In this document: positions 32,611-41,147 of the stretch, in pieces
Numbering within the stretch: position 1 is the first letter of the stretch
How the letters are laid out: each line of letters starts with the position of its first letter
Source: Betaproteobacteria bacterium
Lineage (GTDB): Bacteria > Pseudomonadota > Gammaproteobacteria > Burkholderiales > Rhodocyclaceae
Direction: 5' to 3'
Assembly: GCA_016868295.1 (NCBI GenBank)
Contig: VGHJ01000015.1
Span: 1 to 54,907, forward strand
DNA: 54,907 nucleotides
Made by a program: the position numbers and the translations under genes
The notes under the pieces: model-generated
What the model saw: only the letters and a program-made list of their open reading frames with translations
The model's database searches: none
Told to the model about the DNA's origin: nothing

Positions 32611-33594
32611 ATGCACCTGACCCTGCGCCAGTTGAAGATCTTCGAGGCGGTGGCGCGCCATCTCTCCTTCTCGCGCGCCGCCGCCGAGCTGCACCTGACC
32701 CAGCCCGCCGTCTCCATGCAGGTGAGAAGCCTGGAGGAAGCGGCGGGACTCCCGCTCACCGAGCAGGTGGGCAAGCGCGTCTTCCTCACCGAGGCCGGCG
32801 AGGAACTGGCGCGCCACGCCCGCGTCATCGCCCAGCAACTGCGCGAGGCCGAGGAGGCGCTGATGGCGATGAAGGGACTGCGCGGCGGTCGGCTCAACAT
32901 CGGCGTGGTGTCCACCGCCAAGTATTTCGCGCCGCGCCTGCTCACCGCCTTCCGCCAGATGCACCCGGAAGTCGAGCTGCGCCTCGGCGTGCACAACCGC
33001 GGCGAGATCGTGCAGCAGCTCGTCGACAACGACATCGACCTCGCCATCATGGGACGGCCGCCGCAGGAGCTGGAAACGGTGTCCGAACCCTTCGCCGAGA
33101 ACCCCCTGGTGTTCATCGCCGCGCCGGATCATCCCCTGGCGAAAACGAAAGGCATCCCGGCGAAACAGCTCGCCGGGGAGATCTTCCTGCTGCGCGAGCC
33201 GGGTTCGGGCACGCGCGCGGCGATGGAGCGTTTCCTTTCGGAAAACGGCGTGGTGTCGCGGCGCACGGTGGAGATGACGAGCAACGAGACCATCAAACAG
33301 GCGGTGATGGCCGGCATGGGCATTTCCTTCATCTCCGAGCGCACCATCGCGCTCGAGCTGGCCACCGGCCACATCGTGCGCCTCAACGTGGCGGGCACGC
33401 CGCTGAAGCGCCACTGGTACGTGGTGCACCGCGCCGAGAAGCGCCTGTTGCCGGTGGCGGAGGCGTTCCGCCAGTTCCTGCTGAAGGAGAGCGGCGGCCT
33501 GGACGATCCGCCGAAGGATGTTCCGAAGACTAGCGCCGCGAGCGGATCCAGTCGCGCCAGGCCGAAAAAAGCTGCGGCTCGACCGCGGCGATGA
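32611..33594 (+). CDS. cbbR: LysR-type regulator of Calvin genes
   Basis: A 327-residue LysR-family activator with an N-terminal winged helix (about 1-62, MHLTLRQLKIFEAVARHLS to SMQVRSLEEAAGLPL) and a two-lobe effector domain (about 90-295). It is divergent from cbbM, the standard cbbR position, which is the main reason for the name; effectors in this family include NADPH, PEP or RuBP. The start at 32611 fits the family; the frame stays open 48 bases upstream but only through the operator. The C-terminal tail is basic (RPKKAAARPRR) and its coding sequence overlaps the convergent phosphatase gene by 65 bases. Confidence 0.93.
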   Translation: MHLTLRQLKIFEAVARHLSFSRAAAELHLTQPAVSMQVRSLEEAAGLPLTEQVGKRVFLTEAGEELARHARVIAQQLREAEEALMAMKGLRGGRLNIGVVSTAKYFAPRLLTAFRQMHPEVELRLGVHNRGEIVQQLVDNDIDLAIMGRPPQELETVSEPFAENPLVFIAAPDHPLAKTKGIPAKQLAGEIFLLREPGSGTRAAMERFLSENGVVSRRTVEMTSNETIKQAVMAGMGISFISERTIALELATGHIVRLNVAGTPLKRHWYVVHRAEKRLLPVAEAFRQFLLKESGGLDDPPKDVPKTSAASGSSRARPKKAAARPRR

Positions 33595-34336
33595 CCGAGC
33601 GCTTCCACAGGTCGTCGGCGTCGAAGTCGTCGTGCTTGAGGGTGCACATGCGCCCGCCGGCTTCCTCGAGGATGAGGCGCCCGGCGGCGTAGTCCCACAG
33701 CTTCTGCCCGCCGTGCAGCAGCAGGTCGAGGCGGCCGGCGGCGACATAGGCCCATTCCAGCGTGCTGCAGCCGAAGTTGCGCTGCGAGTAGTAGGGCGGC
33801 CGTGTGGCGAGGTCGTCGCCGAGCTTCTTCGGGATGCGCTTGAAGTCGACGCCGGCGACGCACTCGGCGAGGCTGGCGGCGGGGGGGCGCAACGGCAGGC
33901 GCAGGCCGTTCATGGTGGCGCCGCCGCCGCGCGAGGCCGCGAACATCTCGCGCGTGGCCGGGTCGTACACCACGCCGAGCACGGACTTGCCCTCGATGAA
34001 ATAGGCCACCGAGATGGCGAAGAAGGGCAGCCCGGCGACATAGTTGGTGGTGCCGTCGATGGGGTCGACCACCCAGAGGCCCTCGGCGCCCTCGTGCCAC
34101 AGGCGGTGCTGCTCGGCCTCGCCCATTTCCTCCTCCCCCAGCACCGGTCGCGGGCGCAGCCGCTGCAGCCGCTCGACGAGGGCGTGCTGGGCGGCAATGT
34201 CGACTTCCGTGAAGATGGTGCCGTCGGACTTGTGTTCGCGCACCACCTGCAGGTAGCGCGGCATCACCACCTGCGCCGCGACCTCGCGCACCACCTGGGT
34301 GACGGCGGCGCAAAGCTCGTAGTAGGCGGAATTCAA
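33530..34336 (-). CDS. Inositol-monophosphatase family phosphatase
   Basis: A 268-residue Mg-dependent sugar-phosphate phosphatase. Metal motifs are LGEEEMGEAE (Glu), VVDPIDGTTNYVAG (Asp, Asp) and LWDYAAGRLILEEAGG (Asp). Inositol-1-phosphate, PAP/PAPS (CysQ) and even fructose-1,6-bisphosphate are substrates in this superfamily, so substrate is open; lying beside a cbb cluster without a classical FBPase makes the last worth considering. The start is probably TTG at 34336, which overlaps the upstream stop (TTGA) and follows a GGAAGG ribosome site. The 3' end overlaps cbbR by 65 bases on the opposite strand. Confidence 0.85.
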   Translation of the reverse strand: MNSAYYELCAAVTQVVREVAAQVVMPRYLQVVREHKSDGTIFTEVDIAAQHALVERLQRLRPRPVLGEEEMGEAEQHRLWHEGAEGLWVVDPIDGTTNYVAGLPFFAISVAYFIEGKSVLGVVYDPATREMFAASRGGGATMNGLRLPLRPPAASLAECVAGVDFKRIPKKLGDDLATRPPYYSQRNFGCSTLEWAYVAAGRLDLLLHGGQKLWDYAAGRLILEEAGGRMCTLKHDDFDADDLWKRSVIAAVEPQLFSAWRDWIRSRR

Positions 34337-34890
34337 GACTCGCCCTTCCACTTGATCGAGCAGCCCATGCCGGGGATCTGCTCCTCGGGTCCGGCGCCGG
34401 TTCTGGCCACCCGCAGCATGGCCTCGAACAGGTCGCGCCGTGCCGCCGGGACTGACTCCTTGCGCGAGGCGTCGAGGCGGCCGCGGTACTGCAATTCGAG
34501 CTGCGCGTTGAAGCCGAAGAAATCCGGCGTGCACACCGCGCCGTAGGCCTTCGCCACCGCCTGCGTTTCGTCGAGCGCGTAGGGGAAGGGGAAGTCCAGC
34601 CGGCGGGCGACCGCCACCATGTTCTCCCAGGAATCCTCGGGGTAGTCGGCAGGGTCGTTCGACATGATGGCGACCGAGCCGACGCCGTGCGCCTTCAGCT
34701 CGCGGCAGTCGCGGATGATGCGGTCGAGCACCGCCTTGACGTAGGGGCAGTGGTTGCAGATGAACATCACCAGCAGGCCGTTGGGGCCGCGGCAGGTCTC
34801 GATCGCATGGCGGCGGCCGTCGGTGCCGGGCAGGTCGAAGCCGGGGGCCTTCCAGCCGAAGTCGCAGACGGGAGTGGTGAGGCTGACCAT
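34333..34890 (-). CDS. Thioredoxin-fold / peroxiredoxin-like protein
   Basis: A 185-residue AhpC/TSA-like protein. The redox-type motif is FICNHCPYVKAV (CXXC: Cys-Asn-His-Cys), preceded by the LPGTDGRRHAI strand. Further on are SNDPADYPEDSWENM and CTPDFFGFNAQLELQYRGRLD, typical of the widespread 'thioredoxin family protein' group whose physiological partner is unknown. No signal peptide is seen, so it is probably cytosolic. Start at 34890; divergent from rsmE with only 42 bases between them. Copy 5 of the 24-bp motif lies inside, encoding KESVPAAR. Confidence 0.85.
   Translation of the reverse strand: MVSLTTPVCDFGWKAPGFDLPGTDGRRHAIETCRGPNGLLVMFICNHCPYVKAVLDRIIRDCRELKAHGVGSVAIMSNDPADYPEDSWENMVAVARRLDFPFPYALDETQAVAKAYGAVCTPDFFGFNAQLELQYRGRLDASRKESVPAARRDLFEAMLRVARTGAGPEEQIPGMGCSIKWKGES
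34437..34460 (-). repeat. 24-bp bipartite motif, copy 5 (inside thioredoxin-like gene)
   Basis: GCCGT (34437-34441), eight bases GCCGCCGG, then GACTGACT and CCT. The core and spacing are conserved; the T-rich tail is not. Confidence 0.7.
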
Positions 34891-34932
34891 GATGCGGTGG
34901 GAAAAAAACGAAGCCTGCGGAATAATAGCACG

Positions 34933-35661
34933 ATGGTTCCGCGCTTCTTTTGCCCGATCCCGCTCGCCGCGCATGCGCTCGTCGACCTGCCCGAGGCGGC
35001 GGCGCACCATGCTCTGCGCGTGCTGCGACTCGCCGCGGGCGACGCCGTCACGCTGTTCAACGGCGCGGGCGGCGAGCACCCCGGCGAGATTGTCGAGACC
35101 GGTCGCGGCGTGCGGGTGCGGCTCGGCGCCCGGCTCGATGTCGAGCGCGAGTCGCCGCTCCGGCTCACCCTGGCGCAGGCGCTGCCCGCCGGCGACAAGA
35201 TGGACTTCGTCGTGCAGAAGGCGGTCGAGCTGGGCGTGGCGCGCATCCAGCCCGTCGCCGCCGCGCGCAGCGTGGTGCGCCTCTCCGGCGAGCGCGCCGC
35301 GCGCCGCGTCGCGCACTGGCGGCAGGTGGCGGTGTCGGCCTGCGAGCAGTGCGGGCGCAACCGAGTGCCGGAAATCGCGCCGATTCTTGATCTGCGGCAT
35401 TGGCTTGGCCAATCGGCGCATGAAAATGAAAGCATCCGGCTGCTGCTCGATCCGGCCGCGCCGCGGCGGCTGCGGGATGGCGCCGGGCAGGGCGTGTACC
35501 TGCTTCTGATCGGTCCAGAGGGCGGGCTGACGGACGAGGAAACGGCGGCGGCGCGTGCAGCGGGTTTTGCCGGCGTGTCGCTCGGCCCGCGCATCCTGCG
35601 CACGGAAACGGCGGGACCGGCCGCGCTGGCCGCGCTCGGCGCGCTGTGCGGCGAGCTTTGA
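34933..35661 (+). CDS. rsmE: 16S rRNA m3U1498 methyltransferase
   Basis: SPOUT-class methyltransferase of 242 residues that methylates U1498 of 16S rRNA. The N-terminal PUA-like part (HHALRVLRLAAGDAVTLFNGAGGE) precedes the knotted domain with the SAM-binding LLIGPEGGLTDEE and LGPRILRTETAG. ATG at 34933 gives MVPRFFCPIPL, as in homologues; the longer frame upstream is antisense to the thioredoxin-like gene. The adjacent gene pap starts 13 bases downstream and is probably co-transcribed. Confidence 0.95.
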   Translation: MVPRFFCPIPLAAHALVDLPEAAAHHALRVLRLAAGDAVTLFNGAGGEHPGEIVETGRGVRVRLGARLDVERESPLRLTLAQALPAGDKMDFVVQKAVELGVARIQPVAAARSVVRLSGERAARRVAHWRQVAVSACEQCGRNRVPEIAPILDLRHWLGQSAHENESIRLLLDPAAPRRLRDGAGQGVYLLLIGPEGGLTDEETAAARAAGFAGVSLGPRILRTETAGPAALAALGALCGEL

Positions 35662-35674
35662 AGGGAGGCTCATC

Positions 35675-37165
35675 ATGTTCGAATCGGCGGAGCTCGGCCA
35701 CACCATCGACAAGAAAACCTACGACAGGCAGGTGCCGAAACTGCGCGCCGACCTGCTCGATGCGCAGTTCGACATGGGCGAACTGAAGAAGTACCCGTCC
35801 ATTATCCTCATCAACGGCGTCAACGGCGCCGGCAAGGGCGAGACGGTGAATCTCCTCAACGCCTGGATGGATCCGCGCCACATCCAGACCCATGCCTTCC
35901 CGCCGCCCTCCGACGAGGAGCGCGAGCGGCCCTTCATGTGGCGCTTCTGGCGCGCCCTGCCGCCGAAGGGCAAGATCGGCATCCTCTTCGGCAACTGGTA
36001 CACCGAGCCGATCGTCGGCCGCGCCATGAAGAAGACCAAGGCGGCCGACCTCGACCAGTCGATCGAGGAGATCAACCGCTTCGAGAAGATGCTCTCCGAC
36101 GAAGGTGCGCTGATCCTCAAGTTCTGGATGCACCTGTCGAAGGACGCGCAGCGCAAGCGCCTCAAGGCCCTCGAGAAAGACAAGGATACGCGCTGGCGCG
36201 TCACGCCGGAAGACTGGACGATTTTCAAGATGTACGACAAGTTCCGCGGCGTGTCCGAGCATGTGCTGCGCCACACCAGCACCGGCCATGCGCCCTGGCT
36301 CGTCGTCGAGGGCGCCGACGAGCGCTACCGTTCCCTCACCGTGGGCAGGATCCTGCTCGAGGCCCTGCGCAAGCGGCAGAGGATCGAGGGCGAGCGCGGC
36401 TGGAAGGCGCGCAGCGCCGCCGCCCCGCTGCCGCCGGCGACGGACACGCGCGATCTCATCAACTCGCTCGACATGCGCCAGGCGCTGACGAAGAAGAAAT
36501 TCGACAAGGCGCTGGAGAAATACCAGGGGCGGCTCAACCAGCTCACGCGCCACCCGAAATTCAGGGACCGCTCGCTCATCTGCGTCTTCGAGGGCTCGGA
36601 CGCCGCCGGCAAGGGCGGCACCATCCGCCGCATCACCGGCGCGCTCGACGCGCGCCAGTACCAGATCATCCCGATCGCCGCGCCGAGCGAGGAGGAGCGC
36701 GCCCAGCCCTACCTGTGGCGCTTCTGGCGCCACGTGCCGCGCACCGGCCGCGTCACCATCTTCGACCGTTCCTGGTACGGCCGCGTGCTGGTCGAGCGCG
36801 TCGAGGGCTTTGCCCAGGAGGCCGACTGGATGCGCGCCTATGCCGAGATCAACGACTTCGAGGACCAGCTCGTGCGCAGCGGTGCCGTCGTCGTCAAGTT
36901 CTGGCTCGCCATCACCGCCGAGGAGCAGTTGAAGCGCTTCAAGGAGAGAGAGAAGACCCGCTTCAAGCGATTCAAGATCACCGAGGAGGATTGGCGCAAC
37001 CGCAAGAAGTGGGACGCCTACGAGCACGCCGTCTGCGACATGATCGATCGCAGCAGCACCGAGATCGCGCCGTGGACCCTGGTCGAGGCCAACGACAAGC
37101 TGCACGCCCGCATCAAGGTGCTGAAGACCCTCTGCGACCGGCTGGAGGCGGCGATGAAGGCGTGA
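35675..37165 (+). CDS. pap: Polyphosphate:AMP phosphotransferase (two-domain PPK2)
   Basis: A 496-residue protein with two fused PPK2 domains. The first has a Walker A NGVNGAGKGETVN at residues 47-59; the second has EGSDAAGKGGTIRR near residue 306, followed by RSWYGRVLVERVEGF with the lid-type arginines. Such class II PPK2 enzymes use polyphosphate to turn AMP into ADP, with only one domain fully catalytic. Here the second keeps the DRSWYGR motif while the first has GNWYTEP at that place, so the second is likely the active one. AGGGAGG precedes the ATG. The organism is thus likely to store polyphosphate. Confidence 0.9.
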   Translation: MFESAELGHTIDKKTYDRQVPKLRADLLDAQFDMGELKKYPSIILINGVNGAGKGETVNLLNAWMDPRHIQTHAFPPPSDEERERPFMWRFWRALPPKGKIGILFGNWYTEPIVGRAMKKTKAADLDQSIEEINRFEKMLSDEGALILKFWMHLSKDAQRKRLKALEKDKDTRWRVTPEDWTIFKMYDKFRGVSEHVLRHTSTGHAPWLVVEGADERYRSLTVGRILLEALRKRQRIEGERGWKARSAAAPLPPATDTRDLINSLDMRQALTKKKFDKALEKYQGRLNQLTRHPKFRDRSLICVFEGSDAAGKGGTIRRITGALDARQYQIIPIAAPSEEERAQPYLWRFWRHVPRTGRVTIFDRSWYGRVLVERVEGFAQEADWMRAYAEINDFEDQLVRSGAVVVKFWLAITAEEQLKRFKEREKTRFKRFKITEEDWRNRKKWDAYEHAVCDMIDRSSTEIAPWTLVEANDKLHARIKVLKTLCDRLEAAMKA

Positions 37166-37172
37166 GGCATTG

Positions 37173-37209
37173 CCTGCCTGAAAGGGCAGGACCGCCGACG
37201 AAAGGCGGT
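37173..37209 (+). terminator. Tandem short hairpins after pap
   Basis: Two adjacent 6-bp stems, CCTGCC/GGCAGG (37173-37190) and ACCGCC/GGCGGT (37191-37209), follow the pap stop directly. There is no T-run, so termination is uncertain. Confidence 0.4.
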
Positions 37210-37273
37210 TATGACCGTCGCAACGGCATGGGGGCATGAAATATTTCCGCCCCGCGCTCTTTTCATGGGCTAA

Positions 37274-37304
37274 AATCCAAGCAAAACATCGGCTTGGATT
37301 GACA
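37274..37304 (+). promoter_or_regulatory. Palindrome abutting a putative argA -35
   Basis: AATCCAAGC and GCTTGGATT (37274-37282 and 37292-37300) form a perfect 9-bp inverted repeat with a 9-base spacer. A consensus -35 TTGACA (37299-37304) overlaps its right end; the following -10 is poor (TAGACT at 15 bases). The site lies 28 bases upstream of the argA ATG. Confidence 0.45.
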
Positions 37305-37332
37305 GCTTGAACATTTTTCTAGACTTGTGCAC

Positions 37333-38655
37333 ATGACCGCGCCCGAATCGATCCGGAATTACGTTGCCTGGTTCCGCCAGGCGGCGCCCTACATCCACGC
37401 CTTCCGCGGCCGCACCTTCGTCATCGGCTTCGGCGGCGAGGTGGCGCAGGGTGCGCTCGCCCAGGCGCTGGCGCAGGACTGCAACCTGCTCGCCGCCCTC
37501 GGCATCCGCCTCGTGCTGGTGCACGGTGCGCGTCCGCAGATCGACGCCGAGCTGAAGCGGCGCGGCCTCAAGGCGAAGTACCACAAGGGGCTGCGCGTCA
37601 CCGATCCGGCGGCGCTCGAATGCGTCAAGTCGGCGATGGGCGTCACGCGGCTGGAAATCGAGGCGCTGCTCTCGCAGGGCCTGCCCAACACGCCGATGGC
37701 GGGGGCCTGGATGCGCGTCACCGGCGGCAACTTCATCACTGCTAAGCCGGTCGGCGTGGTCGACGGCGTCGATTACCAATACACCGGCGCCGTGCGCAAG
37801 ATCATCGCCGAGGAGATCAGCGCCGACCTCGACCAGCAGAACGTGGTGCTGATCAGCCCGATCGGCGTCTCGCCGGCCGGCGAGATCTTCAACCTCAGCA
37901 TGGAGGAGGTGGCCGAGTCGGTCGCCGTCGCCCTGCAGGCGGAGAAGCTGATCTTCCTCTGCGACGCGCCCGGCGTCACCGACCGCCGCGACCAGCTCGT
38001 CGAGGCGATCACGGCCGACGAGGCGGAGAAGCTGCTGAAGAAGCCGCAGCGCCTGACCGAGGACCTCGGCCTCTACCTGCCCTGCTGCGTGCGCGCCAGC
38101 CGCGCCGGTGTCAAGCGCGCCCACCTCATCGACCGCGACATCGACGGCGGCCTGCTGCTCGAGCTGTTCACCCACGAGGGCGTCGGCACGGTGGTGACGC
38201 GCGATCCGCTGGCGCGCCTGCGCGAGGCGACCATCGACGACGTCGCCGCCATCGTCGGCCTCATCGCCCCGCTGGAGGCCGACGGCACGCTGGTGCGGCG
38301 CGGCCGCGAGCGGCTCGAGATGGAGATCGGCCGCTTTTCCGTGCTCGATCACGACGGCGTCATCCTCGGCTGTGCCGCGCTCTACCCGTTCAGCAAGGAC
38401 CGCGCGGCGGAGCTCGCCTGCCTCGCCGTGAATCCGGACTACCGGCGCGTCGGCTACGGCGAGCAGCTGCTGCACTACATGGAGGCGCGGGCGAGGAGGG
38501 CCGGCATCAAGCGCCTGTTCGTGCTGACGACGCGCACCTCCCACTGGTTTATCGAGCGCGGCTTCAAGGAGGCCGGCGTCGATTTCCTGCCGCGCGAGAA
38601 GCGCGAGCTGTACAACTGGCAGCGCCGCTCCAAGGTGCTCGGCAAGACCTTGTAG
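37333..38655 (+). CDS. argA: N-acetylglutamate synthase (classical ArgA)
   Basis: First enzyme of arginine synthesis, 440 residues. The N-terminal amino-acid-kinase-like domain (about 20-280; FVIGFGGEVAQGALAQAL, VLVHGARPQID, ITGGN-like GGNFITAKPVG) is followed by a GNAT acetyltransferase domain (about 290-440) with the acetyl-CoA loop YRRVGYGEQLL. This two-domain form is feedback-inhibited by arginine in relatives. ATG at 37333 is preferred over the in-frame GTG six bases upstream. The gene is preceded by a palindrome and -35, and followed 20 bases later by the GGDEF gene. Confidence 0.95.
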   Translation: MTAPESIRNYVAWFRQAAPYIHAFRGRTFVIGFGGEVAQGALAQALAQDCNLLAALGIRLVLVHGARPQIDAELKRRGLKAKYHKGLRVTDPAALECVKSAMGVTRLEIEALLSQGLPNTPMAGAWMRVTGGNFITAKPVGVVDGVDYQYTGAVRKIIAEEISADLDQQNVVLISPIGVSPAGEIFNLSMEEVAESVAVALQAEKLIFLCDAPGVTDRRDQLVEAITADEAEKLLKKPQRLTEDLGLYLPCCVRASRAGVKRAHLIDRDIDGGLLLELFTHEGVGTVVTRDPLARLREATIDDVAAIVGLIAPLEADGTLVRRGRERLEMEIGRFSVLDHDGVILGCAALYPFSKDRAAELACLAVNPDYRRVGYGEQLLHYMEARARRAGIKRLFVLTTRTSHWFIERGFKEAGVDFLPREKRELYNWQRRSKVLGKTL

Positions 38656-38675
38656 CGCCCTGGCAAGGGGTGCCT

Positions 38676-40733
38676 ATGTTCAAAGGCGTCACCTTCTCCC
38701 TGCGCTTCCGCCTCATCGCGGCGGCCTGCTTCGTCCTCGTGCTCATGCTCTGGGTGCTGGTGGCGAACAGCGTGCGCCTGCTCGACGAGGCGCTGGAAGC
38801 GCGCGAGAACCGCCACCTCGCCGAGCTCGCCGTGTTCTACAACGCCGCGCTCGCCGTGCCCCTGGCCGAGCGCGACCACGTCAAGCTGACGCGGCTGGTG
38901 AGCCAGATGGCGCGGCAGGAGGGCATTGCCTATGTCGTCGTGCTGGACACGCGGCAGCGCGTTGTCGCAGCGGATGGGTGGAACGTGCAGCAGGCGCTGC
39001 CTGTCCCGCACAGTGACTTCAGCCGGCTGCCGGCGGACCGGGCGCGCTTCGACGGCCGGGTGCCGCTCGCCATCGGCGAGCGCGAAGTCGGCAGCGTGCA
39101 TTTCGGCATCCATACCCAATTCCTGCACGAGACTGGCTATCGCCTGCTGTGGCAGAGCGTCGCCATCGGCTGGGCGGCCTTCCTGCTCACCGTGCTGCTG
39201 CTCTCCGTCATCGGCTATTGGCTGACGCGCAATCTTCGCGTCCTGCAGCGCGGCGTGGCGGCGCTGGAAGGCGGTGAGACGGCCGTGCGCCTGCCGGTGG
39301 GCGGCAATGACGAGATCGGCATGCTCATGCGCGCCTTCAACCGCATGTCGCAGGCGCTCGACGAGCGGCTCGAGGCGCTGAAGAAGAGCGAGGCGCGCTT
39401 CCACGCCATCGCCGACTACACCTACGGCGTCGAGGCCTGGTTCAATCCGCAGGGGCGCCTCATCTGGATCAACCGCTCGGTCGAGCGCATCACCGGCCAC
39501 ACGCCGCTCGAATGCCTGCTCTCCAACAACCTGGTCGACATGCTGGTGTTCGAGAAGGATCGCAAGACGGCGCTCGAGGTGGCGCTCAAGGCGCTGCGCG
39601 GCAGCACCGGCGACAATTTCGAGGTGCGCCTCAAGCGCAAGGACGGCAGCCTGGTGTGGACCGTGCTCAACTGGCAGCCGATCAACGGCCCGACGGGCGA
39701 ATACCTCGGCCTGCGCGTCTCGGCAGACGAGATCCAGGCGCGCAAGGAGGCCGAGCTGAAGCTGCTCGACACGGTCGTTGAGCTGCGCCGCACCCAGGCG
39801 CTCAAGGAGTACTACCTCACGCACAGCAACGAGGAGCGCTCGCGCCTGGAAGCCCTGCTCAACGTCATGAAGATCGGCGTGCTCTTCGTCGACAGCGGGC
39901 ACCGCGTCGTCTACATCAACAACGCCTGCCGCGACATCTGGGGCCTGCCGCGCGACGAGAACCTTGCCGGCCTGCGCGACGGCGGCCTGATCGAGCGCAC
40001 CGCGGGCTTGCGCAAGGACGACGCCGGCTACCGCAGTCACGTCGAGGCAGTGCTGGGCGGCGAGACCGTCAGCGAGGCCTACGAAATCCATCTCCACGAC
40101 GGCCGCATCGTCACCGACATCTCGGCCCTGGTGCCCGGCGCCAAGCCCGGCCAGTTCATCGGCCGCGTCTGGATCTACGAGGACGTCACGCGGCAGAAGC
40201 AGCTCGAGGCGCAGCTCATCAAGCTCGCCGAGCGCGACCCGCTCACCAACCTCTACAACCGTCGCCGCTTCCACGAGGAACTCGAGCGCATCATCGCCGA
40301 CGCCTCGCGGCGGCATGCCCACGCCGGGCTGCTCGCCATCGACCTCGACGGCTTCAAGCCGATCAACGACGAGTTCGGCCACCAGGCCGGCGACGCCGTG
40401 CTGATCCGGCTGGCCGAGGAAGTCGGCGCCATCGTGCGCCGCAACGAGATCTTCTTCCGCATCGGCGGCGACGAGTTCGCCATCCTGGCGCCGGATGCCG
40501 ACGAGCAGGAGATGGTCGGCCTCGCCCGCCGCGTCGGCGGCAAGATCGCCGACATGCGCTTCAGCTTCGCCGGCAAGGACGTCCGCCTCACCGCCAGCCT
40601 CGGCATCGCCCTCTACCCCAAGCACGCCGCCAGCGGCGAGGAGATCATCGCCCGCGCCGACTCCGCCATGTACCAGGCCAAGATGAGCGGCAAGAACCGC
40701 TTCGCCGTCTTCGGCGAGACCAAGCTCCACTAA
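38676..40733 (+). CDS. Membrane PAS-PAS-GGDEF diguanylate cyclase
   Basis: A 685-residue sensor: membrane helix (about 8-30), a periplasmic part of about 135 residues, a second helix (about 165-188), a HAMP segment (about 188-240), two PAS domains (about 245-370 and 390-510) and a C-terminal GGDEF domain (about 515-685). The active site RIGGDEFAIL is intact, so it should make cyclic di-GMP. The inhibitory I-site position reads RRNE rather than RXXD, so product inhibition may be weakened. The ligand is unknown. AAGGGG precedes the ATG at 38676; an in-frame GTG lies six bases upstream. Confidence 0.93.
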   Translation: MFKGVTFSLRFRLIAAACFVLVLMLWVLVANSVRLLDEALEARENRHLAELAVFYNAALAVPLAERDHVKLTRLVSQMARQEGIAYVVVLDTRQRVVAADGWNVQQALPVPHSDFSRLPADRARFDGRVPLAIGEREVGSVHFGIHTQFLHETGYRLLWQSVAIGWAAFLLTVLLLSVIGYWLTRNLRVLQRGVAALEGGETAVRLPVGGNDEIGMLMRAFNRMSQALDERLEALKKSEARFHAIADYTYGVEAWFNPQGRLIWINRSVERITGHTPLECLLSNNLVDMLVFEKDRKTALEVALKALRGSTGDNFEVRLKRKDGSLVWTVLNWQPINGPTGEYLGLRVSADEIQARKEAELKLLDTVVELRRTQALKEYYLTHSNEERSRLEALLNVMKIGVLFVDSGHRVVYINNACRDIWGLPRDENLAGLRDGGLIERTAGLRKDDAGYRSHVEAVLGGETVSEAYEIHLHDGRIVTDISALVPGAKPGQFIGRVWIYEDVTRQKQLEAQLIKLAERDPLTNLYNRRRFHEELERIIADASRRHAHAGLLAIDLDGFKPINDEFGHQAGDAVLIRLAEEVGAIVRRNEIFFRIGGDEFAILAPDADEQEMVGLARRVGGKIADMRFSFAGKDVRLTASLGIALYPKHAASGEEIIARADSAMYQAKMSGKNRFAVFGETKLH

Positions 40734-40795
40734 CGCGGTAAAATAGCCTGCGTCTGCCCGCGTGTGCGGGCGCACCACACACGAAAGGAATCGAA

Positions 40796-41068
40796 ATGGG
40801 CCGCATGGTGAAATGCGTCAAGCTGGGCCGCGAGGCGGAAGGCATGGATTTCCCGCCCATGCCGGGCGAACTCGGCAAGCGCATCTTCGAGAACGTCTCC
40901 AAGGAAGCCTGGCAGCAGTGGATCCGCTTCCAGACGATGCTGATCAACGAAAACCGCTTGAGCCTGGCCGACGCCAAGGCGCGCAAGTACCTCGCGGAGC
41001 AGATGGAGAAGCACTTCTTCGGCTCCGGCGCCGACCAGGTGCAGGGGTACGTGCCGCCGAAGTCCTGA
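40796..41068 (+). CDS. yggX: Probable Fe(2+)-trafficking protein
   Basis: A 90-residue YggX-family protein with the conserved cysteine in [11 protein letters not shown], then [23 protein letters not shown] and [10 protein letters not shown]. The family protects Fe-S clusters from oxidative damage and is linked to iron handling; the mechanism is not settled. The start at 40796 gives the same distance to REAEG as the Escherichia coli protein. An AAGGAA ribosome site is present. Upstream (40734-40795) is a -10-like TAAAAT at 40739 and a small GCCCGC hairpin, so it may have its own promoter. Confidence 0.93.
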   Translation: MGRMVKCVKLGREAEGMDFPPMPGELGKRIFENVSKEAWQQWIRFQTMLINENRLSLADAKARKYLAEQMEKHFFGSGADQVQGYVPPKS

Positions 41069-41085
41069 GCCGCCGCCAGAACGAC

Positions 41086-41113
41086 AAAAGCCGCGCACTG
41101 CGCGGCTTTTTTT
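41086..41113. terminator. Bidirectional Rho-independent terminator (yggX / rpiA)
   Basis: A 10-bp stem AAAAGCCGCG/CGCGGCTTTT with a five-base loop is followed by TTT on the plus strand; the A-run on the left serves the opposite strand. It lies between convergent yggX and rpiA. Confidence 0.85.
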
Positions 41114-41121
41114 GTTTGGGG

Positions 41122-41145
41122 AAAAGTCAGTCCCGGCGCTACGGC
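41122..41145 (+). repeat. 24-bp bipartite motif, copy 6 (yggX-rpiA gap)
   Basis: AAAAGTCAGTC (41122-41132), eight bases CCGGCGCT, then ACGGC (41141-41145). It lies between the terminator and the rpiA stop codon. Confidence 0.8.
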
Positions 41146-41147
41146 GA

